Source of the DNA: Marsupella aquatica
Taxonomy: Eukaryota > Marchantiophyta
Assembly: GCA_973895155.1 (NCBI GenBank)
Contig: OZ316897.1
Span: 22,630,001-22,694,000, forward strand
Length of the DNA stretch: 64,000 nucleotides
Direction: 5' to 3'
Part shown: positions 1-12,386 of the stretch, piece after piece
Position numbering within the stretch: the first letter of the stretch is position 1
How the letters are laid out: each line of letters opens with the position of its first letter
The notes under the pieces: model-generated
What the model saw: the letters and a program-made list of their open reading frames with translations, nothing else
What the model was told of the DNA's origin: nothing
Database searches by the model: none
Position numbers and translations under genes: made by a program

Positions 1-740
1 GCTTGAAAAGCAAGAACTTCACAAGATCCAAATCTGAGCGAGAAACTGTGGTTTGCGTTGGTGATCCTTCAGCTTCAGAATCAAGTTCCCAGGCAACCAC
101 CCGACGAAATATTTTTTGTCAAATCGATTTTCTGAGACCCTCTTCCATCGGCCAGATGGCCTTCTTGGTCGACCATGTGGAGAACGTGGCGTGAAAGAGA
201 TAGACTGATCTGGGAAGGAAATTGAAATCGCAGTTCCCGTCATACAACTGCTCTATTCGCTCTCGATCACGCGCATTCCGTTTGGCCAGTATTTCTTCGG
301 TTATAGCGGATAGTGCAGAAACATATGTCGCGTAATATATCTGGATCGGACCCATCCTCGGCACTATGATAGATAGTTTTCCCTTTCCAGTAATCTGGAT
401 CAGACCCATCGTCGTCACTTTGATCGATTGGTTTCCCGGCGCCCTCGCCATTTTTCTGGACAGCATTCCCCGACGCTGCGGCCATGTTTTTCCCATCCTC
501 GCCACTTTGCTGCGGGCTTTGCTGGACATGTTCCCGCGATGCTCCAGCCATGTTTTCCCATCCTCGTCTTTTACCTCGGCGTCGCCGCTAATTAAGGATT
601 TGACACTTTTTCAGTTCTACATCGCAGACTTGCTTTATTCAGCAAGTTTACAATATCCTGGTTGCTGTTCACGACTGCCATTGCTAGTGCATCAAGATCA
701 TAGTTAGCGTCTACGATTTTCAAAAGATGACAGTTGGTTA
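1..740. other. Spacer with short duplication, no confident gene
   Basis: No recognisable protein in any frame. A 54-bp unit is duplicated at about 340-393 and 394-447; on the minus strand it reads DDGSDPD twice. A second pair of similar short segments lies around 480-570. It lies downstream (minus sense) of the gag remnant at 816-1450 and may be more of that decayed element, but no retroelement motif is visible here. Confidence 0.4.
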
Positions 741-815
741 AATTCGAACATTGATGGTCCCCTCTCGTCCCCTCAATTGCTCCATCGGTACCCAGAATCT
801 GCTGCGCGCATTACC

Positions 816-1450
816 TTAACATCTCCTCTTCTTGCCGCGACGTGCAGCCCAGTGCGAGGGCGTTCCTTCAGGACATCTATTTTGTTTTTCTTGTGCACCT
901 TTCGAACATCTTGAAGTTTGATCCCTGATTGCCCATCGGCTTTCCATCCTAGGTTGAGAAGCCCTCGATCGGTCCAAATGTTCCCAACAGCTTCCTAATC
1001 TGGGGACAGTCCTCCGAAGCCAAAGTCTTGCACCACAAGTCCTGCAACGGTTTTTGATCAATTTCAGTCGCCATTCTGGAGTACCCTTAGGATCCATGCT
1101 TCCCAATCAAACTTTGCGGTTGATACTGAGACTTCAGCTTCTCCCAGCAATCCTTAGCATGCAGTAGTAACTTTCGCTAATGTCGTTTGTATCTGCGGCT
1201 TGCAGGTAGAAATGATCAGCATTCGTGCATGAGCAGCCTGGGCATTGTACGCCTCGAGACGAGCTTGAGACTGGTAGTCGCGTTCATCAGGATCCTGAAC
1301 AGGTAAGACAGCAGTGTCATCCATGAACTTCCATACCCCGTCCGCAGCCAAGCCTGCAGATACCAACAACTGCCATGATTCGTAGTTGGCCCTGCCAGTA
1401 AGTTTCGGAATTAAGTGACTGGAATCTCTGTAGGAGTGAGCCATGATTGT
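816..1450 (-). pseudogene. Decayed Ty1-copia gag remnant
   Basis: The minus frame from 1444 reads MAHSYRDSSHLIPKLTGRAN and goes on with YESW, then a Trp-Lys-Phe segment, a PDE segment and an Ala-rich helix. This is the usual layout of the N-terminal part of copia gag proteins (PKL-G-NYE-W, then A-xx-W, then a helix rich in Ala, Met and Leu). The frame stops near 1154. Gag-like sequence (CWEKL) continues in a shifted frame and then degenerates towards 816. No zinc knuckle, protease, integrase or LTR pair was found nearby. It differs from the gag of the element at 14.8-22.1 kb, so it is probably another family. Broken and not functional. Confidence 0.55.
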
Positions 1451-1566
1451 TTACAGGAAAAGAGTGAGAGTACCTCGAGCAATGAGCAGCTCAATGTTCT
1501 CTTACGTTGGTTTGATCAGAACCAATGTCGCCACATCCTAGCACAACATTTGTGCTCAGTGTCATC

Positions 1567-1684
1567 TCCTCCAGTCAATTCTCCCTTCTTACAAGATCCG
1601 ATATCTAAAAAACCCCTTGTTAGGTTCCTCCAGTCAATTCTCCCTTCTTACAAGATCCGATATCTACAAACCCCCTTGTTGGGT
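1567..1684. repeat. 59-bp tandem duplication
   Basis: Two adjacent copies, 1567-1625 and 1626-1684, each starting TCCTCCAGTCAATTCTCCC and differing at only a few positions. It lies just outside the start of the gag remnant, so it may belong to the leader or LTR of that element. Confidence 0.85.
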
Positions 1685-1740
1685 TTGGGCGTCCGCTCCT
1701 CAAATTGTGGGTGTGACACCAAATCGTCAAAAACCTAGTG

Positions 1741-4519
1741 AGCAAATGTGTCGGAAAAATTCTCCCTAAGGCTACCTGAAAATGTTGCCTCAGCTGCACA
1801 CATTACAGGCTACCTGCCGAAAGACCTGCCCAGATGGCTGTCCAAGCTGCTGCTGTTGCTTGCCTCATCGAAATTCTGCCGAGCTGCACCTATCCATCTT
1901 TTGCAGTTATCCATCACACATATAGGCAGGGTCTACTCAACTTCATTCATCTTGGATAAACCTACAAATGTAGATTATATTATATAAGAGTAAGACGTAT
2001 GTGCAAGTGCTGATCCTTTCGGATGGCGAATGTTTATGGTCGTCACGTCTTCAACCTACACAATCATCAGCCTGGCAACGTCACACGCTAAGTTATGAGG
2101 AACCAGTAGTACAGTGGGAGTCTCCTAGGGGTCTCTCAAGATTTGGAAAACATTTTTACCATCGACCAGGAACATTCATGTCCTAACTGAACAGTGAAAA
2201 GTACTTTTGATCACCTTTTATTTCTGCCAAGTGTCGCACTATCGAGATTTATTGTGTTCGGAAATGCTTCCCAGCCCCATCAGCATAAGAAACGGGCACC
2301 CATGAAGAACAGAAGGCCAAATGCTTTATTGGAAAAGTGTACTGATGATGTGTTCTACATTTTCTTAAACGATTTCTCCAGGAAAATAATATGAAAAGAG
2401 TACCCGGATTGAACACTACAAGTCGATTGTACTTTGCTGCAACGGAAGCAACTCCGTTGTGCACGGGTCCTTTTAAGTGGCAAAAATAAAGTGGATCTCA
2501 TCGGTAATATGTAGACCGTCTCTTCCGCCAAACTTGAGAGGGGAGCTTTATTTTGCCAGGGACCGTCACATTACAAGTAAGAGGACTAACTTAGAATAAA
2601 CGCTGCAGTACAAGAATTATCTACTGTGAAATTTCTTGCCTGCCCCTTGTTCCGGCATAACACTTCAGCAAATCCTCTCTTGGGCGCCGTTTAAATAAGG
2701 AAACATTCGAATCATCCTTCGGCCAAAGGTTCGTGCAAATCAAATAAAACCTGGCGCTAGTGATTCGTCGTGTAGCACGAAGGTTGATTTGTTTCCTACT
2801 CGATTTATCAACCGTGAAAGCAGTTTCCCCTTTAGATCAGACTGGAATCTAGTGATTGTTATTAATTGGAGCTTTGCTGACGAGTGCGTGAAACTAAATT
2901 GCATAACGTGTTGCCAGCTCACCCTGCTTTTCTTGAGAGGTTGCCTGCTTTTGAACTTGATCGAAAGGCATTCACCAGTACTACAAACAGTAGATCAGCC
3001 AGACAGTGTGCACTTTGTGTCGCAGTTAAATCTGCCTCGGAAATCTGTAATGATCACTAAATCTGCCGCACCGTAGTTGGTGCTCGAGCTCGCCACTTTG
3101 CTTGAGAAAAAAATCAATCACCAAGCTTCACCTTCGCACTGACCATGGCCAGCCCAATCTCCCTTAGTGATAGGATCGCCAGCTGGGGGGCTTTTGATTA
3201 GTTGACCTGACCAGAACACTCTATCGATCGACTGTAAACATCTCAAAGGAATGGCTCTTCAATTTTTCACTCCTCAGTCTGCTGCCACTGGAGTCCCGGT
3301 CTTGCCGATGGCAGGCTTCTAGAATCTTTAGCGTCATCAGCATTACGAAGATTGCAACCTCCTGAAAACCTGGCATTGTACTCGGAAGCGGGCTCGGAAG
3401 TCCCACGAATAGTTACGAGGGACCGGTGGTGCACACTGCTACCGTAGGAGCAATGTCACCTGGCAATAGAGTTTTCCGTAAAAGCAGCCCATGAAAAGAC
3501 ATGCCACTCACCCTGTAATTCTAAAAGGCTAGTTACCGTGAAAGTAGAGCATGAACAGACTTTGTAGTCAAAACTCAAGGTGAAGTCCTACAGCTAATGA
3601 TTTCTAGGGCAACTCTCGACTCTCGTGAGCATTTCTGACATCCCTCACACGGTAGTTGCTGCCCACATCAAGATTACAGGGTGACTTAGGCATTGCCACC
3701 CCCGAAGATCACTTTCCCGTTTTCGCCCTGGATTTTACTCTGGTGTATTTGAGTGCCGCTGCCACAAGCTAACTCACCCTGTGTTCAGCTCGCTCCTGCT
3801 TTTCACCCTGGGAACTCACCCCGTAAGTGAGCTTTTACGGAAAACTCTAATGTACTCGGGAAGTCCCACGGATAGTTATGAAGGACCAGTAATGGTGTAC
3901 CATGCTATCGTAGGCCCGGTGTCTCTCGAGATTCAGGAAGTGTTTACGACTACGGTATTGATGTCTAGAGTGAAAAATGCTCTTCAACACCGATTCTTCC
4001 TGCAATGTCTGGCTGTACGAGTTTTCCTGATTTCTGAAATTCTTATCCGAGAAAGAGCGATGAGCACACCAATGAACGACGGGAGACCGAATAGTCGACC
4101 CGCAAAAGTAAACGATCGCTTTCGTGTCACTAAAGTTGATATCTCTCAAGGAAAATACAAAACTTTTCACGATTGACCGAGGACAGTCGATGGATTTGGC
4201 TGCAATGGAATCAACTTTTCCTCACAGCTTTCTCTCGTCACTGGACGAAGAGCAAGAGAACCTAAGTAATCTATGTTGTAGTTAGATCAACGAAAAGAGA
4301 AGCTTCTCCAAACAGGAAAGTAACACAAATAATGGCTTTTCACGCTTGACTCAGACACCATGACACAACCACGAAACGAGATAGCTGTGACAATGGACTT
4401 GTGGAGCCTCGTGGACTGGGGCCAGAATTGCACCACTGAAATGCACAACCACGTTTTTTACAGGATGCTGGACTTAAATGTCCCCAGTTGAGATGCTTCC
4501 AAGAAAGTTCCATCTTGCT
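1741..4519. other. Gene-poor spacer with diverged duplicated segments
   Basis: No recognised gene. Related segments occur near 2090-2190, 3375-3460 and 3850-3930. In the plus strand they share the peptide-level string SYE(G/E)PV, followed by similar but decayed sequence. A short string encoding or matching TCTCAAGG...TTTTCAC...GACC recurs near 2136, 4150 and 4335. These look like eroded copies of one dispersed repeat. The opposed reading frames at 3781-4176 show no known domain. Confidence 0.4.
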
Positions 4520-4740
4520 TATAAAGCGAAGCTAGAGTTGGGGTCTCCCATCTTAGTTATAAAGAGCGCAGGGAAACCAGAGTTGGGGTCTTCCTTTCTA
4601 GTCCTAAAGCGCAAAGGGAAGCTAGAGTTGGAGTCTAGGCTTCTACAATAAAAAAAGATGCTAGAGTTGGTGTCTTCCATCTTATTATTATTTATAAAGA
4701 GCAAAGAGAATCTAGAGTTGGGGTCTAGGCTTCTAGAGCG
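4520..4740. repeat. Degenerate tandem repeat, ~55-60 bp unit
   Basis: Four to five imperfect units each carry the core GCTAGAGTTGGGGTCT, followed by CCATCTTA, TATAAAG and GCAAAGGGAA-like blocks. Units begin near 4532, 4578, 4622, 4661 and 4710. No protein is implied. Confidence 0.75.
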
Positions 4741-7700
4741 AAACCTCTTTAGGGCCCACCAAAATGTAAGTGTATATAAAAAAAGGTATGTGCATGGAGA
4801 CAATGATAGGGCCTCAGCAAAACTCATGTGCATGGATGTATTAATGGAGGAAAAAGATGTGGATGGAGAGAATGATGTATCTTCCAATGATTGCATGTAC
4901 CATGGTTTCTATCATCACCTCAAAACTCACAATGACTCTTAGCAAAGACAAAACTGAAAGTATGGTGGACTAAAAAGATCGGCAAAGATAAAAGGGAAAT
5001 AGGGTCTAATTATTTTTTTGGCAAAGTTTGATTTGTTTTAATCTACCAAGGGGGCATGAATCAAAATGTGGGGTTGGAGTGAAAACTAGGATTGGGTGGG
5101 GTGAGTTATTGGAGGTTTTGTGATGCAGCTAAACCATGTTTCATATGTTAGCAACATAATTTATAATACAAGCAAAATATTAATTTCTTTCTTACAAATT
5201 ATCAATAGAAGAATGGAACATAACAAGAATACCACCCAAAGGGAATGGGAATAGAGGCATAAAGAAACTATAAGTGTTTGGTGAATTGCAGGGCAATTTG
5301 TTTTAATTTTCAACTATTTTGGTTTTCCTGACCCTTGCTCCACTAAGTTTTAGCCATGAAACTTTGTATGCTAGACCTTCATCTTGATGGAAAAATCTCT
5401 CAAGTGGGGTTTCCTTTTGTCTATTGATACATTATTCTTATTACACTAGGGGAATACATTTTGTCAAAACTTTATTGTCCTCACCTCTATTTCATGTTCA
5501 AAGAATGGGTACTTGGGGCTAGTTCTAACAGTAATTAAGGGAATCCTCAGGGGTCTCACTATATGGGGACCTCTCCATCACCTGCGACATTTTTAGGTCT
5601 CGGACCCCCTAAAATATAAGAAAGTTTTTTATTTTTTAACCCCTATAAAGTTGGAATATTCTTGGAATATTCTAAAAATTGGATTAAAAAGACCCTAATG
5701 TTCTTATAAGTCTCAAAATTGAATTTAAAAGACCTTATTCTTCTTCTACAAAAATTCTTAAGTCTTCACTTAGAATCAATAAAATGACCCTATCCTTCGT
5801 CGCAGATGATATGTCATTTTTGTGAAAGTGAAACCCCTAAGAGGGAATCTAAATTACAGCTTTTTGCTATCCAATCCCCCAAACTACCTGAATTTGATAA
5901 CCTGTCCCTCAAACAAAATAATTTATCAGCTTGCCCCCTTCCTTATATGGGTTAGGGATAACCCAAGCCCTGGTCACCGATGCCATGTGGTGAGTCACCA
6001 CTGGTTCGGGCTAACCCGGGGCTCTTCCCCTCCCATCTCCTCCTTGCCCCATCAAAGTGCCCCCGTTGCAGGCCTGAAAGGAGCCTATTCGCAGACGTTT
6101 AGCTAGGCCCAAAAGCCCCTTTTGAAAACAGCCTGTTTCTGCCCCAAACACCCCCTTGTCTTTTGGCCCTCGTTTTGTCCTCCAAAAACAACCCGAGTGT
6201 TTACACATTGGTCCTTGTTAGGTACATGCGAGCAAAAACTGCCGCACATTGAAAGCCTTTAAGTAAAATTCTCTTTGTTGGCATGATCAGTGCCAACTTG
6301 ATAAGAGATATGAAAAACTAGTAAGTCATCTCTCTCTTATTTTTTTTGCCTTGAAATGGAAAGCAAACCCATCCAAGTCCAACACAGGATCGACCTGGCT
6401 GCCATAAACTTTGGAGCATGCGCCTCTGTATAGGACTGCCAGAAGGGGTGGATACCTAGGGATCTGAGGGACCATACCAGGAAAGAGAGCTGACCAGCCA
6501 CCGGGCAACGAGAGACCAATGAATACTCCCACCACTACTTTCCATTAACTGTGTGGATGGCCAGCAAGTATCTCCAACATAGTTGGCTCCAAAGTATTCA
6601 TATTGTGACATGGTAGAACCTCAGGTGACTATCCACAATTTTCCCAAAGGGTTTCATTCCGGAAGCTCTCTTGTCACCAATATCCTGGAAACTACTATTG
6701 GAAACTATATAACGTCAAAGTCTGGCCTTGTAGGAGCAGTAATGTGTTGTTGCTGCAGTTGGAATGGATGATTGAAGCAAGTACACTCAATTCGATCTTC
6801 TGCTTTTGATTGAGTCTTTTGTTAGTATTTAATTTAAAGCTTGGAACAAAGCACTCCAATGAACTTTAATTTTCACTAAAATGACAATAATATGATCAAT
6901 TGCTTATTAATGCTTACTAAATGCTATCTTCTAGAATTAAAATACGACGAGAACATAGCCAAAAACGCAGGCATGTCATATTTGTTACCCTGGGCCCCCA
7001 CTCCTAGTAAACTATGTGGATTCACCTACCAACTACCCCTCACCTGGTACCCCTATTTATTTATTTATTTATTTGCCATAGAGAATACCCTTGTTAATAT
7101 TAGTAAAACTCATTTTCTTTTCTTATTATAGACTCTTGAGTATCATATGAAAGAGGACCCCAAATGATTAATTTGATCCTTCTTGCATTATAAATTTCAA
7201 TCCATGAACTTTAAACTCTAAACCCTAACCTGGCTAAGTGGACCAGGGCACAACTTGATCATTGAAGGGCCTACGTACATTGCTTCTTCCTCATATCCAA
7301 TGGTCTACAGTAGGTTATCCCCATCAATTCCGGGATCAATTCATGTTTCCAGAGCCTCCACCCCTCCACAAGGCTGAACCGTCATCCCCCCCACAACTTC
7401 CCGGACAACTTCAACTCAAACAAGAACCCCAACTAGTACTCCTTTTGGAAAATTCTTGCCTTAGGATAGGCAAGTATTAACATGTAAGTACATAAACTAA
7501 GGTGGCCATGGGGTTGCCATGTATATATACCAATTATAATAGGACATTATGTGTACGACTGTTATTATGATGCATGTCATGGCCTATTGCCCCATTATGC
7601 CCTCTAGGGGATGGGTTACCCTAAACAACACTCACCCATAATTATAACAAAACTGGTTGGACTATTGTGTGGGCCTGTGCCAGGGTACACCATAGGTAGT

Positions 7701-9948
7701 TGCTTTTTGATATGAAATGACGAGAAATTACGGTTTGGAGAATCTAGAATGATTTGAAGCGCTATAGTGTAGTGAGCGCTGATTGATTGATTGATTGATG
7801 GGTGAAGAACGTCACCACTTGTTTTCCAAATGCTCTCTGCCCTCCCCACCCTCCCTTCAGGGTGGCTTTCTACGAAGGGGGCAGTTGTGACTTTTTTGAC
7901 CAAAGGAAAATGGAGGACCTTTCCTTTCCATACCATTATAAAACTTTTGAAATGAAATCTGATAAATGCAAATCCCTTGAATGAGGGAGCCAAAGTTTGA
8001 AAAGGTTTGGACCACTTTTGGAGGTGATCTAAAACTCTGGTCTAACTAGGCACTTCACATCAGGATTTACTAGTTGGGCCCACTACTTGCTATGTAGGAT
8101 AATTAGGTACACCCCATACCTTAATGAACCCGAGTTCTTGTAAAGTCAACTAGAGTCATTTTTCACTCATTACACGGTCCACACATAATCTTAAGGAGAA
8201 TAAAAATAAACAAAACAATGGGCGAGTGGAATTTATCCATTCAAGGTCCAATGCTTTAGGTCTCCATATTTGCTTGTGGTCCTGTCTTCACTCATCTACT
8301 GATTGAGTTTAGAGTCTACAATCTAGTACTAAAAAAATGTGACTCTTTTGGCTCGTTAAAAGCCTGCTAAAAGCTGAAATAGCTAAAATTAGTTTAACAA
8401 TTAGTTTACTTGCACTGGAATTGTCTGAGGGAAAAATTGATGGGGTCCCTGGAGAGAAACAAATCCCCAGCCAGGGGTAGATTTATTTTTTCCTTTCTGC
8501 TAAGAGAGATTTCAAAGTGGAGTCTCTTTTCCTTTCAATGCTCGCAAATATTTCAGAGAGAATAAATTCACTTCTGCTTGGAAAGATCCCTCTGATTAAG
8601 TACATTCCAGTAAACAGCAGAGAGAAGAGGTGGGAGCGAATCTACACTTTTAAGCTAGGCTAGTTAGAGCGAAGCCTGCAGAACATGACTCTAGGGTACC
8701 AGAAATTGGGGTGGGGATGACAATGACAAGGGGGCGGTGGGGGTGGAAGCAGTGTGACTAAAGCGTGACTAAAGCAGAGTGACTAAAGATTGAATTATTA
8801 GGATACGAATGAGACTCGTCGTAGGGTTATGATGATTAGTCTAGGCTTTGCTCACTTCTTTTTCGATCGAGACTTTGTGTGGAGATTTTTGTGTCGATCA
8901 TTTCCTCTCCAGGCGGCCCCACAGGTAAGAACTATAAAGCTTGTTCGATGCGTGATGGGTGTGAGGGCGAATGGCGGAAGAGTGAGTCCAGGGGCGACAA
9001 ATTCGCAGCTCCGATGAATGCTTCCACTGGAGGACTAGCAAGCTTTTGTTAAACGTGCAGCTGTGCTTGTGTTGCGGAAATTAAAGAGTTTGACCAATAA
9101 TGGAAACTCCTAGGTTTACTGTATTTAATTATGCGATCACCACAACCGCCGTTCAAGTAGATTGGAGACCAGCTCCATTTCATTCACCCAGTGAGAGTCA
9201 GTGACAAAACTTGCGGCAGACGCCCGACAAAGTTTTAAGCAACTGTTCACAGGCAACCAAGTGCTCGGCCACATAACTTGATTCAAGATTGCAGAAGGGC
9301 CCAGACTCTGATGAACGAAGCCGTCACGCAGGATCAGACACTGATACATTCTGGTAAAAGGTGGGCCCGGGTTGAATTCACTCTCATAGATGTCTTTCTT
9401 CGCTCTAAGATCTGAGTTTCCTGTCATTTTCTCGATTATGAATCAGTTTCATTTTAGATATATGGCGGTGGCAGGTCGAGATGAGAATATGGAGAAGCTC
9501 ACGAAGAGAAGAAGCTGCTGCAGTGAAGGTCGTGAATCCTGAGAAGTACTCACAGGAGATTTGAGAGATCGAGGTTGGAGAAAGTTGATTAGCTCAGCTA
9601 GAGCAGCAATCAAGCCTAGAATGATTGCCAAGCTCTTCACATCATTCGTGCATGGTCGCAGAAAGTTCAGATCCTCTTCACAGAATTTTTAGGATGTTGT
9701 GAAGTCCCTATAGAGTTAAGCGCTAGAACCTACGGAGTAGATTTGAGGCTCTCAATTTTATATCGTGAAAAGACTTCCAAATCTGAGGGGCAACCATGAT
9801 AGTCAACTTCTGAGGAAGAGTAGGCCTCTCATAAAAGTAAGAACGTCATTGTCAGTTTGGGTTCACTTAGATTAATTGGTACCTCGTGTTCATTGTTTAC
9901 TCAATTTGCCGAATCCACATAGTTTAGTTCGTATTCTTTAGGCTCTCG
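4741..9948. other. Long AT-rich spacer without a recognised gene
   Basis: No ORF here resembles a known family. Simple repeats occur at 7054-7074 (TATT units) and 7781-7799 (GATT units). A segment at about 7963-8000 resembles the duplicated unit at 40793-40892, so it is a dispersed repeat. A minus ORF at 9137-9427 (ATG start, 96 codons) and the minus frame at 9449-9640 lie directly upstream of the GT34 gene. Neither has a recognisable domain; one might be an exon of an unknown gene, at low likelihood. Confidence 0.4.
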
Positions 9949-11160
9949 ATGGAGGGATTCATACCCACTCTGTTGGGCCTCTTGCTGACTTTTAGTCTAA
10001 TCATGAAGGGCATAAAAACCGATTCCCTGGCAGAGACCACAATATTAGATGCCGCCGATGTCCGAGATGAGGAGCCGAAGGTTGAACCTCGTCCAGTCTT
10101 TCGTCTTGGTCCTGTCATCACGGATTGGGATGAGCAGCGGGCCGAATGGCTGGAGGAGAACCCAGGGATGAATCTCAACCGGTATGGAAAGCCTAAGATG
10201 CTTCTCGTTACATCTTCATGGACAGACCCTTGCCCCAGTCCGAAGGGCGACTACTATCTTCTCAAAGGGATGAAAAACAAGGTAGATTACACCCGCCTGC
10301 ATGACATTGAGTTCTATTACAATATGGCGGTCATGGACCCGTCGATGACAGGTTTCTTCATCAAGCATCCCGTCGTGAGGAAGCTCATGCTGGCCCACCC
10401 AGAAGTGGAGTGGATTTGGTGGATGGACAGCGACGCCTTCTTCACGGACTTGAGTTTCGAAATCCCCTTCGAAAGATACGAGAACCACAATTTGGTCGTG
10501 CATGGGTGGGATGGGGCAATCTACGACGATAAGAACTGGGTTGGGCTAAATGCAGGCATCTTCCTGATGCGCAACTGTCAATGGTCTCTCACCATGTTGG
10601 ACACGTGGGCTGCTATGGGCGAAGATTATGACGATCATAGGCAACAAATGGGGACCCTTACTTCAAAGGTTCTCGTTGGCAGACCGGATTTCGGCATCGA
10701 TGACCAGACTGCTCTCGTCTACCTTCTAGTCACATCTCAATCGGATGAAATCAAATCCAAAGTGTTCCTCGAGAGCTCTTATCATTTGCATGGGTATTGG
10801 ATTTGGGCAATGGAAGCGCATGATGAAATCGTCAAGGAGTGGCCGAAAAGAGTTGCAGGACAGGAGTATTGGCCTTTCATTACGCACTTCACGGGTTGCA
10901 AGTCCTGCACGGGTGCTTATGGTTCCTACGATTTGGACCTATGCCTCACGGAGATGGAGCGAGCATTCAACGTTGCTGACAATCAAATGCTTCACATTTT
11001 CGGTTTTCAGCATGAGGATCTGACCTCTCCCGCGGTCAAGCGAACGAGACAAGACTGGCACCGCCCTCTGGATGTCTTCCCGGTGGATGCATTGGACTTT
11101 CTCCGTAAACATCCATGGGGCGAGTCGTCGTACGCAGTCCCGTCAGGTACTGATACGTAG
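9949..11160 (+). CDS. GT34 family glycosyltransferase (galactomannan galactosyltransferase / xyloglucan xylosyltransferase type)
   Basis: A complete intronless ORF of 403 codons from ATG. Family GT34 enzymes are Golgi type II membrane proteins that add alpha-1,6 xylose (from UDP-xylose) or galactose (from UDP-galactose) side chains to beta-1,4-glucan or mannan backbones. A short hydrophobic anchor lies at residues 4-19. The catalytic domain runs from about 82 to 370. It includes YYLLKGMKNKVDY (102-114), EVEWIWWMDSDAFFTD with the DxD metal/nucleotide-sugar site at 160-162, ENHNLVVHG (178-186), GLNAGIFLMRNCQWSL (199-214), the DDQ-ALVYLL block (251-260), LHGYW (280-284) and THFTGCKSC (312-320). 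All are diagnostic family blocks. At 403 residues it is shorter than typical XXTs (about 460), and the loss is in the stem region. The GLNAG form (rather than the GLNTG/ALNTG of XXTs) leans towards the galactomannan galactosyltransferase / GTL6 branch. The donor sugar cannot be decided from sequence. No clear TATA box was seen. Confidence 0.93.
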   Translation: MEGFIPTLLGLLLTFSLIMKGIKTDSLAETTILDAADVRDEEPKVEPRPVFRLGPVITDWDEQRAEWLEENPGMNLNRYGKPKMLLVTSSWTDPCPSPKGDYYLLKGMKNKVDYTRLHDIEFYYNMAVMDPSMTGFFIKHPVVRKLMLAHPEVEWIWWMDSDAFFTDLSFEIPFERYENHNLVVHGWDGAIYDDKNWVGLNAGIFLMRNCQWSLTMLDTWAAMGEDYDDHRQQMGTLTSKVLVGRPDFGIDDQTALVYLLVTSQSDEIKSKVFLESSYHLHGYWIWAMEAHDEIVKEWPKRVAGQEYWPFITHFTGCKSCTGAYGSYDLDLCLTEMERAFNVADNQMLHIFGFQHEDLTSPAVKRTRQDWHRPLDVFPVDALDFLRKHPWGESSYAVPSGTDT

Positions 11161-12386
11161 AATTGACTTGGGCACCCATACTTCCCTACAATTCTCTCTG
11201 AGCCCGTTGGAATTGACCGAGTTCAATGAGCTCAGGTTGACCTGGTGGGTACATGCAATCAAGTCCTACAAGTACCAATTCCACCACCGACCGCTTACAA
11301 GGTAACGGTTGGATAAGCTCTTACTCAGCTGATTTGCAACGATTCATGCATGACGCAATTTAAGTATATGCCAGGATTTGGAGGGTGAATGTAACTGCGC
11401 ATACCGTAGGATGACGTCCAGGCATGCACTCAGTACTGAGGTCGTGGTTCTAGAATTCTTTTCCGTCACTCATTATGTATCTTTCATTTGATCAGCTTGG
11501 AGTGAGGCAATCTGGCTGGAAAATGTGGGGATTAGATCAAATATTTCGATAGGAAATTTCACGCACCAATCATGTTGAGAAACCTGTGGCTAGCAAGATC
11601 GCCATAGCAGCACATCTTCAAGAAAAATGTCTAGGTCGGGTCCGAAATTTAGACTTGAGGTAATCGAAATGGTATAACAGAGGAAACGATGATACATTTG
11701 GAAAATGGTCAGACTAGTATCAGAAAAGAAATGAATTAGGTGAGGAATCCAATTACTTTGAGAAAACGTACTGAACATGTATGCCGCTATGGTTTCTTAT
11801 GCAGCAGATGCGCTGTTGTAGAATATACAGATTCTTCCTCATTGCATTCTGAGTTTGGTAGCAGGATTGAGTGGCAAGATCATGTCACCGGCTGAAAAGA
11901 CCATCACTCGGTCCAACAATATGGCTGAGGGAACTGTGACATACCTACATGCCATAGATTCTATCATCAATTGTGGACAGAGTAATGGATGTCGATTCCT
12001 CTACACACTGTGATTTGAAGTAGACGAAATTTCCTGTCAACGAAGATCCTTATGTAGTAATTATGTCGCAAGTTGTAGGAGCATCTAGTGCGTAACTAGA
12101 GTATTACCATAGCTCCCGGACATTGTATGAGCTCTAGCTCTCAATGGATGCACAAATGTCAATAGTTGCATTGATGACACAAGCTTTGTCTAATATGGAG
12201 CGTACCCTGAAGAGAGCTGAGAGCTTGAGCTGGGGGCAATTTTGTCAGAAGCTACGACAAGGTTTTTCTTCTACACTCAGAAATTTTGAGATTGTCCTCT
12301 TTGAGCTTCGCTCAATCCTAAGTATGTCTCATTCTACTGACCTGCCTAACACGGTTCCTGTCCAAATTGAAGAAGCGCCTTCGGTA
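11161..12386. other. Downstream spacer of GT34 gene
   Basis: It should include the 3' UTR of the GT34 gene. No further gene, strong polyadenylation signal or mobile element was recognised. Confidence 0.4.

Noticed and set aside
5580-5700. Possible third copy of the hAT-like MITE (GGAATATTCTTGGAATATTCT)
   Set aside because: Only the AATATTC words are shared. Neither terminal repeat nor an 8-bp duplication is present.
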